NCBI GenBank assembly: GCA_025359245.1 | Contig: JANYGW010000144.1 | Span: forward strand, 1-64,000 | Reading direction: 5' to 3' | Source of the DNA: Massilia sp. | GTDB lineage: Bacteria; Pseudomonadota; Gammaproteobacteria; Burkholderiales; Burkholderiaceae_D | DNA: 64,000 nucleotides | Part shown: one piece after another, positions 14,548 through 23,336 of the stretch | Numbering within the stretch: the stretch's first letter is position 1 | Layout of the letters: every line of letters starts with the position of its first letter | The notes under the pieces: generated by a model | What the model was told of the DNA's origin: nothing | Database searches by the model: none | What the model saw: the letters and a program-made list of their open reading frames with translations, nothing else | Translations under genes and position numbers: made by a program

Positions 14548-17538
14548 CTATGGCTTGACCTCAAACTCCCCGACGAACACGTTGTCGCTCTGATTCTTCA
14601 GGCGCAAGGTGATCAGCTTTTCCTGCTGTGCCGCAGTACCGAAGGCGCTGGTCAATTTCACTTGCAAGGTGGTCGCGCCGGCCAATACCTGCTGCCGGTT
14701 GCCATAGAAATTAGCACTGATCTGGTATTTTCCGGGTTTGGCGTGGCGCAGCGCGAATTCTTCAGGCCCATAACCTCCGGTGAAGTCTTGCGACATCATG
14801 CCGCCCTGGGCGGTCCGGTTGTGCCCGTAAAAGCACGTCTCGCGGTCCGGATCGGTCACGTGCAGGTCGATGTCGGTGTTGTCCGCATCCCAGGTCAACA
14901 CCACGCGCAAGTCGAGCGGCAGGTTGGCCAGCAGGCGCTTGTCGATTGCACTCGTATCGAGACGCTTGCCCGAGGTCGCGATCAGCGCATTCAAGTCCGT
15001 CAGCGCGATCGTCTCGATGTCGGGGAAGCGGGCGGCCCACGGACGCAGCGCCACTTCGTACAGCTTGTCGATCGCCTCTTGTGGCCGTCCCGCCGCAGCG
15101 AGCGCAAGGCCGAGGTCACGGAACGACTGCGGTTCTTCGGCCGCGATGCGCAATACCTCTTCGAATACCGGCACGGCCAGCCGGGGCGCCTCGGCCTGCA
15201 GCAGCCGGTAGCCAAGGATGCGCAGGACGGCGCGGTTTTCGAGGTCCATTTCGGCCAGGTTGGACAGCACGCGCAGGGCAAGGTCGCGCTGCCCCTTGGC
15301 CAGCAGGACATCGGCGGCGTCGAGGTAGAAGGCGCTGCTGTTGGCATACTCTGGTTTCTGGTCCAGGTAGACCTGGTAGACATCGGCGGGCGCCGCAGCG
15401 CGCAGGCGCTCCGTGTAGGACGCGTTCGGAACCCACTTCTTGAGAGCCATGCCGATCTGCGGCTGCGGCGACGGCGCCGCCGACTTGTCCGCGCCGGAAA
15501 ATCCGGCCTGGATTTCCACGCGCTGCAGGGCCATGGGGGCCGGCGCTGGCGGTGGCGCAGGCACAGGCGCTGGCGAGAACGCCATCGATGCAGGCGCGGA
15601 AGGCGCGATTTCGCTGTGCGTCATTGCCGCTATTGGCAGCGCCGTCTCCAAATTGAGGGCACGAATGCGGGTGGCAGTCACTTCGACCACTGGCGCATTG
15701 GACGGCTCGGGCAGGCTTGTCCGGACCCCGGCCCGCTTCTGCGCCGCGTCCTGGCGCGTCGGGTTCAGCGGCCCCTGGTTCGGCGCCGCTTTCGGAGGCG
15801 CGCTATTCCACCAGCGCTTGCGCGCCGCGAACATCTGCACGACCTGCTCGAAATGGTCGCTGCGCGAGCGTGCGCGTTCGCCGTTGCGCAAGTCAGTCTG
15901 GCGTTTGAATTCGGCCTCAAGCTCGGGCGGCGGCGCAATGTCATAGCGCACGTAGTCGGCGAGCTGCTCGAGCACGATCAGCGAAGTTTCGCGGGTCGGA
16001 ATGCCGAAGCGGCGGCCGATGCGTCCGATCTCGCTGCGATGGGCTTCGAATTCCCCTGCGAGCGCGCGCAGGCGAAACCCGGCCCAGGTGGCGCCGGCGT
16101 TCGGATGCTGGGGCGCGTCGGCAGGAATCGGCAAGACCAGTCGCATCGGCTTGCCGCCGTTCGACAGGGTCAGCACCAGTTCGGCCCGGGACGACAGGAT
16201 GCGGCCGGCGACCCGCAGCATGCCATTGTTGACCGTGTGCGAGTCGACCTCGATGTCGGTGGCGCCGGTGGCGCTGATCTGTTCGACCCGCGCATCCTGG
16301 AACAGCAAGGCCTGGGCGGCGGCGCCGGGCGTGGCGCGCGCGATCTGGATCAGCTGTCCGTGCGCGCGTTCGGCCAGCGCGGCGAGGCGGCCGCTGTCGG
16401 ACGAGGGCGCGGAATTGAGCGCAAACAGCCGCTGGTGCGCGGCCAGCACGGGAAAGTGGGCGCCGCCGTAGTTCGACAGGCCGTCGCTGAACAGCAGGTA
16501 TTGGTCGACTGCGGCCTGCGGCTGCCAGTCATTGAGCGCGCTGGCGCCGTCGTACACGGTTTTTTCCAGTGCGCGGCGCAGGGCGCTCCAATTGCCGCCG
16601 GCGACCTTGAAAGTCTGCAGCGTTTCCGGGCGGTCGCGCAGCCGGGTCAGGCGCACCTCGACATTGCCCAGCGCGCTGAAATAGCGATCCAGTTCGGCCA
16701 GTTCGGCGTCGAGCATGCGCGCGGCGCCAGAACCCGAACTGTCCCACAGCAGCCCGATGACGCGCGGGGCGGGACGCGGCGCGCGCACCGGCTGGACCGG
16801 CACCTCGGCCACGAACCAGCTGGTGCCGTCCAGCTGCTGGCGGTAGACGCGCGCGCCATCCTGGGCCACGGTCAGCACTTCGATGCCTTCGGACGGCAGC
16901 TGGCCCTCGGCATAGTTGATGTGCGCCTCGAAGCCATTGCCGGCAGGGGCGAAATGCAGGGTGCCGGTGGGCGCTGCGGCGCTGTCGTTGACCTCGACAG
17001 TGAGCTCGACATGACGGGCGTCGCCGTACGCCTTGGGCAGGCGGTAGACCCACTGGGCGCCGCGCCGCTGCAGCGTTTCGGTGTATTTGAGCTCGACCGT
17101 GCGGGTGCCGCGCGGACCAATCGGGTAGACGCGCAGCTTGAAGTTGTTGCCCTGGGTGAGTTCGAGCAGGCCAGGATCGACGCCGCGCCGTACGATTTCC
17201 TCGAATACTTCGCGCCCGCGTGCCTTGTCGACCGGCACCGCGGCGCGCATATGGCCATCGATATCGAGCGCGAAGGCGGTGATCTGCTGGCCGTCGGCGA
17301 GCGGAAACTGCAGATTGCCTTCGAGCTGGCGCCGGTTCGGATTGAAGAACACCATCTTGACGCTGGTTTCGGCCATGCCGCCGCTGATGCCGGCCCGGAT
17401 CGACAGCTGCTGCAGCGCGATTGGTTCGGCGCCGGGATCGGACAGCATCAGGCGCGGCGGCGCCAGCGTTTGCGAGAAGGCCGGGACGGCGCCCGCGCAA
17501 ACCAGGATCAGGGTGGCAAAGCGCATCAACATCGTCAT
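14548..17538 (-). CDS. Exported VIT / VWA / TPR / DUF2135 protein
   Basis: A 996-residue protein with a signal peptide (cleavage near PAFSQ). A VIT domain spans about 25-165 (MVFFNPNRRQLEGNLQFPL). A von Willebrand A-like region near 270-400 has the MIDAS start DSSGSG. A Pro/Ala-rich linker holds a TonB-plug-like peptide. TPR-like helices span about 720-860. A C-terminal DUF2135 domain follows (LTWDADNTDIDLHVTDPD). An alternative ATG 6 bases in (17532) has better spacing from GGAG. It faces the ECF sigma operon with 51 bases between stops, so the sigma factor may control it. The family is usually tied to metal-dependent protein adhesion; the function here is unknown. Confidence 0.85.
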   Translation of the reverse strand: MTMLMRFATLILVCAGAVPAFSQTLAPPRLMLSDPGAEPIALQQLSIRAGISGGMAETSVKMVFFNPNRRQLEGNLQFPLADGQQITAFALDIDGHMRAAVPVDKARGREVFEEIVRRGVDPGLLELTQGNNFKLRVYPIGPRGTRTVELKYTETLQRRGAQWVYRLPKAYGDARHVELTVEVNDSAAAPTGTLHFAPAGNGFEAHINYAEGQLPSEGIEVLTVAQDGARVYRQQLDGTSWFVAEVPVQPVRAPRPAPRVIGLLWDSSGSGAARMLDAELAELDRYFSALGNVEVRLTRLRDRPETLQTFKVAGGNWSALRRALEKTVYDGASALNDWQPQAAVDQYLLFSDGLSNYGGAHFPVLAAHQRLFALNSAPSSDSGRLAALAERAHGQLIQIARATPGAAAQALLFQDARVEQISATGATDIEVDSHTVNNGMLRVAGRILSSRAELVLTLSNGGKPMRLVLPIPADAPQHPNAGATWAGFRLRALAGEFEAHRSEIGRIGRRFGIPTRETSLIVLEQLADYVRYDIAPPPELEAEFKRQTDLRNGERARSRSDHFEQVVQMFAARKRWWNSAPPKAAPNQGPLNPTRQDAAQKRAGVRTSLPEPSNAPVVEVTATRIRALNLETALPIAAMTHSEIAPSAPASMAFSPAPVPAPPPAPAPMALQRVEIQAGFSGADKSAAPSPQPQIGMALKKWVPNASYTERLRAAAPADVYQVYLDQKPEYANSSAFYLDAADVLLAKGQRDLALRVLSNLAEMDLENRAVLRILGYRLLQAEAPRLAVPVFEEVLRIAAEEPQSFRDLGLALAAAGRPQEAIDKLYEVALRPWAARFPDIETIALTDLNALIATSGKRLDTSAIDKRLLANLPLDLRVVLTWDADNTDIDLHVTDPDRETCFYGHNRTAQGGMMSQDFTGGYGPEEFALRHAKPGKYQISANFYGNRQQVLAGATTLQVKLTSAFGTAAQQEKLITLRLKNQSDNVFVGEFEVKP

Positions 17539-17645
17539 CTCCGGTGCGCCGGGTTATCCGGCTTCAGCTATGAAACGGGACAGCGCCGAGAACGGGGTTA
17601 ATGCTCGCCAACTATTTCTTGTTCAACGTTCTGAAACGAAACAAA

Positions 17646-17691
17646 GGCCAGCCCCGCGTTTCGGAAACGAGTCCGAAACACGGGGCTGGCC
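17646..17691 (-). terminator. Long hairpin terminator
   Basis: GGCCAGCCCCG and CGGGGCTGGCC, plus the inner arms GTTTCGG/CCGAAAC, form an 18-pair stem with one C-A mismatch and an 8-base loop. On the minus strand it is followed by a T-rich run (TTTGTTTCGTTTC). It lies 25 bases beyond the stop of the Ala/Lys-rich gene. Confidence 0.75.
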
Positions 17692-17715
17692 CCGGGACGT
17701 GCGACAGCGGACGAC

Positions 17716-18072
17716 TTACTTGGTCGCTGCGTCTTTCTTGGCATCAGCCATGGCCGAGGTTTTTGCTTCAGCAGCAGCTGCTTTGGCTTTGGTCGACTTT
17801 TTGTGGGCTTTGGCTTTTGCCTTGTGGGCGTCGGCCTTGGCAACGGCGACATCAGCGGTAGCGTCGGCATTGGCCTTGACGACTTTGGCGTCAGCCTTGG
17901 CATCTGCTTTCATTTCTTTGGCATCGGCCTTGGCAACGGCTTTGTCTTCCTTGGCAGCCGCTTTGGCGACGGCAGGGGCGGCAGCAGCTTTGGCAGGCGT
18001 TGCAGGAGCGGTCTGTGCGAAGACCGAAGTGGCGAACAGGCCGGCGATCAGGGTAGCGATGACTTTTTGCAT
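17716..18072 (-). CDS. Exported Ala/Lys-rich low-complexity protein
   Basis: This 118-residue protein starts with a signal peptide, MQKVIATLIAGLFATSVFAQ, with cleavage expected after SVFA or FAQ. The mature part is almost wholly Ala, Lys and Asp/Glu with repeated KADAK units, resembling histone H1-like tails or TolA domain II helices. It is probably a periplasmic helical or disordered protein. An AAAGGAACC ribosome site is upstream and a strong hairpin follows, so it looks like a well-expressed single-gene unit. Function unknown. Confidence 0.75.
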   Translation of the reverse strand: MQKVIATLIAGLFATSVFAQTAPATPAKAAAAPAVAKAAAKEDKAVAKADAKEMKADAKADAKVVKANADATADVAVAKADAHKAKAKAHKKSTKAKAAAAEAKTSAMADAKKDAATK

Positions 18073-18253
18073 GATGGTTCCTTTAACTGGTTGTAAGGTG
18101 CTGGTGAGTGCTGCACTGACACAAACGCAGCCCAGGCCATTTCAGTTGACAATTATTTTCAGATCGTGCAAACCGGCGTCGGTTAGCTGGCGAACAGTCG
18201 TGCCGGCACGCCGCCGCTAGACTGGCGGTCATCCTGTTTGCCGGTGCACCGCC

Positions 18254-20725
18254 ATGGCTGACCCCCTGAAGCTCTACAAGTCCAAGCGCAACTTTGCCGT
18301 CACGGCCGAGCCGGCCGAGGGCGGGCAGGGCGGCGGCGCGGCGCTCACCTTCGTCATCCAGAAGCATTGGGCCAGCCGCTTGCACTATGATTTCCGCTTG
18401 GAACTAGATGGCACGATGAAGAGCTGGGCCGTGCCGAAAGGGCCCAGCTACGATCCCGGCGACAAGCGCATGGCCGTGCAGGTCGAGGACCATCCGCTCG
18501 CCTACGCGGATTTCGAAGGAACTATTCCCGAGGATCAATATGGCGCAGGAAAGGTGATTATCTGGGACAAGGGGACCTGGCAGCCGCTGGCCGAACCGCA
18601 CCAGGGCTACGCCAGCGGCAACCTGAAGTTCGAGCTGCACGGCCACAAGATGCACGGCAAGTGGGCACTGGTGCGCATCAAGGACAAGGGCGAGAAGCAG
18701 GCGCCGTGGCTGCTGATCAAGGAAAAGGACGCGCTGGCCCGGCCCCATGCCGAGTTTTCCGTCGTCGATCAAATGCCCGACAGCGTCGTCGCGCTGCCCG
18801 CCGCGGCGACCAGCAAGCGGGCGCGCGCCCAGGCGGTGCCGGCCGAGCTGCCGGCGTCGCTGGCGCCCGAACTGGCCACGCTGGTCGAGCAGCCGCCGTC
18901 GTCGCCGGCCGACTGGATCTTCGAGATCAAGTTCGACGGCTACCGCCTGCTGGCGCGCATCGAGGGCAAGCAGGTCCGCCTGTTCACCCGCAATGGCCAC
19001 GACTGGACCCACAAGCTGGGCCACTTGCACCAGGCGCTGCTGAAGGCGAAGCTGCCGGACGGCTGGTACGACGGCGAAATCGTCGTCCACGATGCGCATG
19101 GACGCCCCGATTTCGGCTTGCTGCAGCTGGCCTTCGACGGCGCCGGCAGCGCCGACATCGTCTACTTCCTGTTCGACGCGCCTTACCTGGACGGCAGCGA
19201 CCTGCGCCAGGTGCCGCTCGAAACGCGCCGGGCGATGCTCAAGGCGGTGCTCGACAAGGGCGTACCGGCCGCGATCCGCTTCAGCGAGGCGTTCGGCGGC
19301 GACCCGCAGGAACTGGCCGCGGCGGCCTGCCACATGGGACTCGAAGGCATGATCGGCAAGCGCCGCGATTCGCGCTATGTGCAGCGGCGCTCGGCCGACT
19401 GGATCAAGCTCAAATGCGGCCAGCGCCAGGAGTTCGTCATTTGCGGCTATACCGATCCGCAGGGGGCGCGCACCGGCATCGGCGCGCTGCTGCTTGGCAC
19501 GCACGACGAGAACGGCGTGCTGCAGTACGCGGGCAATGTCGGCACGGGCTTCAATGAGGCGACGCTGCGCAGCCTCAAGACGCAGCTCGACGCGCTGGCC
19601 ACCGACACCAGCCCGTTTCCGCCCAGGGCGGTGGCCGGCCGCAAGCATCACTGGGTCAAGCCGCGCCTGATCGCCGAGGTCAGCTTCGCCGAATGGACCT
19701 CATCGGGCGCGATCCGGCATGCGGTGTTCCATGGACTGCGCAGCGACAAGAGCGCCAAAAAAATCAGCCGCGAGAAGGTGCAAGCAATGGAGGATGTCGT
19801 GCCAGCGCATACCGAACCGGCCGCGCCGGTGGGCAAGCTGCCGCCCAGCCTGAAGATCAGCAACGGCGAGCGCATCATCGACGCGCAAAGCGGCGCCACC
19901 AAGCTGGACCTGGTGCGCTACTACGCGCTGGTGGGGACGCTGATGCTGGTGCACCTGAAGGGGCGACCGGTATCGCTGGTGCGCGCGCCGGGCGGCGTGG
20001 GCGGCGAACTGTTCTTCCAGAAGCATGCCGATGTCGCCAGGCTGGCGGGCGTGAAGCAAATGGACCAGGCGCTCGACCCCGGGCATCCGCCGATGCTGGA
20101 GGTGGCCAGCGTGCAGGGCATCCTGTCGGCGGCGCAGTGGAATGTGGTCGAGTTCCATACCCAGAACGCGGTGGGCAAGGCGTACGACACGCCGAACCGG
20201 ATGGTGTTCGACCTTGATCCCGGCGAGGGCGTTGGCTGGAGCACAATGCAGGAGGCCGCGCAGCTGATGCACGCCTTTCTCGATGAACTGGGGCTGCCGT
20301 GCTTCCTCAAGACCAGCGGCGGCAAGGGGCTGCACGTGGTGGTGCCGATCAAGGGCGGCCTCGATTGGGATACGGTCAAGGATTTTTCGCAGGCCATCGT
20401 GCGCCACCTGTCGGGCGCCTTGCCGGACCGGTTTGCGCTCAAGAGCGGGCCGAAGAACCGGGTCGGCAAGATCTTCATCGACTACCTGCGCAACGGGCAG
20501 GGCGCGACCACCGCCTGCGCCTGGTCGGCGCGGGTGCGGCCGGGCTTGGGGATTTCGGTGCCGCTGGCGTGGGATGAACTGGCACGCCTCAAGGCCGGCG
20601 ACCAGTGGAATATCATGAATGCCCATACACGGCTCGACCAGGGCAATGCGCCGTGGGCGGACTATGCGAAGTCGGCCAAGACGCTGACCGCGGCGATGAA
20701 AAAGCTCGACTTCACGCCGTCCTGA
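18254..20725 (+). CDS. ligD: Multifunctional DNA ligase D of NHEJ
   Basis: An 823-residue enzyme that processes and seals double-strand breaks with Ku. Domain order is 3'-phosphoesterase (about 5-165, HWASRLHYDFRLELDG), ATP-dependent ligase (about 205-500, adenylated Lys226 in EIKFDGYR) and an AEP-type primase/polymerase at the C-terminus (about 545-815, FDLDPGEG with metal Asp, and SGGKGLHVVVPI). This PE-Lig-Pol order is common in proteobacteria and differs from Pol-PE-Lig of mycobacteria. The stop directly abuts the convergent Ku gene's stop. All three catalytic centres look intact. Confidence 0.95.
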   Translation: MADPLKLYKSKRNFAVTAEPAEGGQGGGAALTFVIQKHWASRLHYDFRLELDGTMKSWAVPKGPSYDPGDKRMAVQVEDHPLAYADFEGTIPEDQYGAGKVIIWDKGTWQPLAEPHQGYASGNLKFELHGHKMHGKWALVRIKDKGEKQAPWLLIKEKDALARPHAEFSVVDQMPDSVVALPAAATSKRARAQAVPAELPASLAPELATLVEQPPSSPADWIFEIKFDGYRLLARIEGKQVRLFTRNGHDWTHKLGHLHQALLKAKLPDGWYDGEIVVHDAHGRPDFGLLQLAFDGAGSADIVYFLFDAPYLDGSDLRQVPLETRRAMLKAVLDKGVPAAIRFSEAFGGDPQELAAAACHMGLEGMIGKRRDSRYVQRRSADWIKLKCGQRQEFVICGYTDPQGARTGIGALLLGTHDENGVLQYAGNVGTGFNEATLRSLKTQLDALATDTSPFPPRAVAGRKHHWVKPRLIAEVSFAEWTSSGAIRHAVFHGLRSDKSAKKISREKVQAMEDVVPAHTEPAAPVGKLPPSLKISNGERIIDAQSGATKLDLVRYYALVGTLMLVHLKGRPVSLVRAPGGVGGELFFQKHADVARLAGVKQMDQALDPGHPPMLEVASVQGILSAAQWNVVEFHTQNAVGKAYDTPNRMVFDLDPGEGVGWSTMQEAAQLMHAFLDELGLPCFLKTSGGKGLHVVVPIKGGLDWDTVKDFSQAIVRHLSGALPDRFALKSGPKNRVGKIFIDYLRNGQGATTACAWSARVRPGLGISVPLAWDELARLKAGDQWNIMNAHTRLDQGNAPWADYAKSAKTLTAAMKKLDFTPS

Positions 20726-21673
20726 TTACGCCGATTTGCGTCGGGCCGGCGCTGCCCTGGCTTTGGCGGGTGGCTTTGCAGCGGCTTTGGCGGGTGCTTT
20801 TGCCGCCGTTTTGCGTTTCGGTGCAGGCGGTGCCTCTTCTTCATCGTCGTCGTTGGCCGCCCGGGTCTTGCCTGCCGGTTTCTTGCCCAGGCTTTTCTGC
20901 AGCAGCGCGACCAGGTCGACCACGTTGCCCGTGTGTGCCGGCGCCTTCTCCTTGCCGGGCATGGTGACGGTCTTGGTCTGGTGTTCCCTGATTTTTTTCT
21001 CGACCAGCGCCAGCACATCGTCGCGGTAGCTGTCGTGGTACTGCGCCGGCTTCCAGTCTTCGCTCATGCCTTCGACCAGCGCCATCGCCATCTTCAGTTC
21101 CTTGTCGGTGATGGCGGCCGCCTTGGCCGTCGAGGAGGGGATGTTCAACTCGTCGGTCGAACGGATCTCGTCGTCGTAGCGCAGCGTGTTCATGACGATC
21201 ACGTCGCCCACGCATACCAGCGCCGCCAGGTGCTGCTTGACCCGGATGACGACGTTGGCGATGCCGATCTTGCCGGTCTTGCGTAGTGTTTCGCGCAGCA
21301 GCGCGTAGACCTTGTCGCCGCCCTTGCCGGGCGCCAGGTAATACGGGCTGTCGTAATACAGCAACGGCACCTGCTCGGCATCGACGAAGGCCAGGATGTC
21401 GATGGTCTGGGTCGCCTCGACGTTGGCGCGGCGCAGGTCTTCCTCGCTCAGCACCACGTATGCGCCGTCGGCGTATGCATAGCCCTTGACGATGTCGTCC
21501 CAGCTCACTTCCTGGTTATTGTTCTTGTTATAGCGCTTGAAGCCGACCGGCGAGAAATCGCGCCGATCGAGCATGGTCAGGTCGAGCGCGTGTTCGCTGG
21601 TGGCCGAGTACATTTCGACCGGAATATGCACCAGCCCGAAGCTGATAGCGCCTTTCCATAAACTGCGTGCCAT
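20726..21673 (-). CDS. ku: Ku DNA end-binding protein
   Basis: The 315-residue bacterial Ku has the conserved start MARSLWKGAISFGLVHIPV and a core beta-barrel/ring domain to about residue 255. The C-terminal tail is long, low-complexity and Lys/Ala/Pro-rich, probably adding non-specific DNA binding. It homodimerises on broken ends and recruits LigD. It is arranged tail to tail with ligD, with no base between the two stop codons, so the partners have separate promoters. Confidence 0.95.
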   Translation of the reverse strand: MARSLWKGAISFGLVHIPVEMYSATSEHALDLTMLDRRDFSPVGFKRYNKNNNQEVSWDDIVKGYAYADGAYVVLSEEDLRRANVEATQTIDILAFVDAEQVPLLYYDSPYYLAPGKGGDKVYALLRETLRKTGKIGIANVVIRVKQHLAALVCVGDVIVMNTLRYDDEIRSTDELNIPSSTAKAAAITDKELKMAMALVEGMSEDWKPAQYHDSYRDDVLALVEKKIREHQTKTVTMPGKEKAPAHTGNVVDLVALLQKSLGKKPAGKTRAANDDDEEEAPPAPKRKTAAKAPAKAAAKPPAKARAAPARRKSA

Positions 21674-21843
21674 ATGCCATTCCCTTCGATGCCGCCCTGA
21701 TCGGTATGGCTAGAGTTTTCATTATCGGGCACCTGGCGACCGTGCGGACGCACACACAAAAGCACAAACGCGGTCGTCCCCGGTGCCCCTTTGTGGCAAA
21801 CTGAGTGGCGGAAAATGCCGCATAGACACTTTGAGGAGTTTGC

Positions 21844-23292
21844 ATGCCGGAGCAACACGCATTGGCGCCGCACCCGATCGGCCTGTACCTCAATCCGGAA
21901 GGGCAGCGGCGCGTGGATTTCCAGACGTCCTGCGGCGCACAATTCGGCAAGCTGTTCATTGCGGACGGAACCGAACAGGCCAGCGTCCTGCTGGCCCAGC
22001 AGGCGGTGGACTTGCTGGTGATTGACCTGGAACGGTTCGAACACAGTTTCGACCTGGCCGCGCTGCGCGAGCTGGTTGCCCAGCGGGCGGGCAAGCGCAC
22101 GCTGCTCATTTGCCCTTTCATGAGCGCCGGCTGGCTGCCCGATCTGATGGCCATGGGACCGATCGAGTATGCGATTTCCCCGCTGCTCGACGAGGACCTG
22201 CGCGCATCGATCGCTGCCCGCCCGGCTGCAGCCAGGCAGGACGCAGCCGACCTGCGCGCGCTGCTGGCCGCGGGCACGCTGCTGCAGCAGTCGATCGCCG
22301 ACGTCGACGACCTGGACAAGATGGCGGAGCAGGTTTGCGTGGCGCTCGGCAGACTGCCGGGCGTGGTGCATGTGTCGCTCTTCCATATGCGTGACATGGG
22401 CGACCTGGAGCTCGAAGCGCAGTATTCCAGCATCGGCTTTAACCTCACGCGGCTGTTGCTGCGGCCCGACCGGCTGCTGCAGTCGCCGTTGCGGCATGCG
22501 TTCCCGGGTTTGCTGGCCGTGTGCAGCGGCGAGATCGTGCTGCTCGATGCGCCGGCCAAGGCGGGCGAGCCGGAGCTGGCAATCAGCCTGGCGGATATCG
22601 GCGTCGGGATGGTGCTCGGCTTGCCGCTGCCGGTCAGCCGCGCCGGCCAGATACGCGGTTCGCTGTGCCTGATGTTCGACCATGCGCGCCAGTTTTCGGC
22701 CGATGAAGTCGCGTCGTTCGTGGCGCTGGCGCAGCTGGCCGGTTTCGGCCTGCGCATGGCCGAAATGAGTCGCGAGAACGAGCAGCTGCAGGGCCGCCTG
22801 ACGCGCTTGGCTACCACCGACGCGCTGACCGGGACGGCAAACCGGCGCCATGGCGAGTCGCTGCTCGAGCGCGAGGCCCGGCGCGCACGCCGCTACAAGC
22901 TGCCGCTGGCGCTGATCGCGTTCGACATCGACCGTTTCAAGGCCATCAACGACCAGTTCGGCCATCCGGTGGGCGACGCCGCGATCCGCGCGGTGGCCGA
23001 AGTGGCGCAGGCGGCCCTGCGCATCAGCGATGTGCTGGTGCGTTCGGGCGGCGCGGAATTCCAGATCATCGCTCCCCATACCAGCGCGATCGACGCGCTC
23101 AAGATCGCCGAAAAGTTGCGCATGGCTATCGCCGCGGCCGATGTGGCAGGCTGCGACCGGCTGACGATCAGCCTGGGGGTTGGGCAGATGACGGAGCAGG
23201 AGTCGCCCGACGCGCTGGCCGTCAGGGTGGCTGCCGCGCTGGCGCGCGCCAAACGGGCAGGGCGCAATTGCGTCGAGCTGGCGATGCAGTAA
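21844..23292 (+). CDS. GGDEF-domain protein with degenerate active site
   Basis: A 482-residue cytoplasmic protein. The first 125 residues look like a receiver-type alpha/beta domain without an obvious phosphorylation site. A GAF-like region follows at about 150-305, and a GGDEF domain at about 320-480. The signature is GGAEF (402-406) instead of GG(D/E)EF, although FDIDRFKAINDQFGHPVGD and the DALTGTANRR motif are retained. Loss of the acidic third residue predicts little or no diguanylate cyclase activity, so it may be a c-di-GMP or GTP sensor. GAGGAG precedes the ATG. Confidence 0.82.
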   Translation: MPEQHALAPHPIGLYLNPEGQRRVDFQTSCGAQFGKLFIADGTEQASVLLAQQAVDLLVIDLERFEHSFDLAALRELVAQRAGKRTLLICPFMSAGWLPDLMAMGPIEYAISPLLDEDLRASIAARPAAARQDAADLRALLAAGTLLQQSIADVDDLDKMAEQVCVALGRLPGVVHVSLFHMRDMGDLELEAQYSSIGFNLTRLLLRPDRLLQSPLRHAFPGLLAVCSGEIVLLDAPAKAGEPELAISLADIGVGMVLGLPLPVSRAGQIRGSLCLMFDHARQFSADEVASFVALAQLAGFGLRMAEMSRENEQLQGRLTRLATTDALTGTANRRHGESLLEREARRARRYKLPLALIAFDIDRFKAINDQFGHPVGDAAIRAVAEVAQAALRISDVLVRSGGAEFQIIAPHTSAIDALKIAEKLRMAIAAADVAGCDRLTISLGVGQMTEQESPDALAVRVAAALARAKRAGRNCVELAMQ

Positions 23293-23336
23293 CCGCGGTC
23301 GCGGCGGCTGCACTATGCACGGTCTAAGGCAATTTG

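Noticed and set aside
14530-17601. Very long open frame on the plus strand opposite the VIT/VWA gene
   Set aside because: Its product is Arg/Gly/His-rich without domains and mirrors the real gene's codons; high-GC antisense frames stay open by chance.
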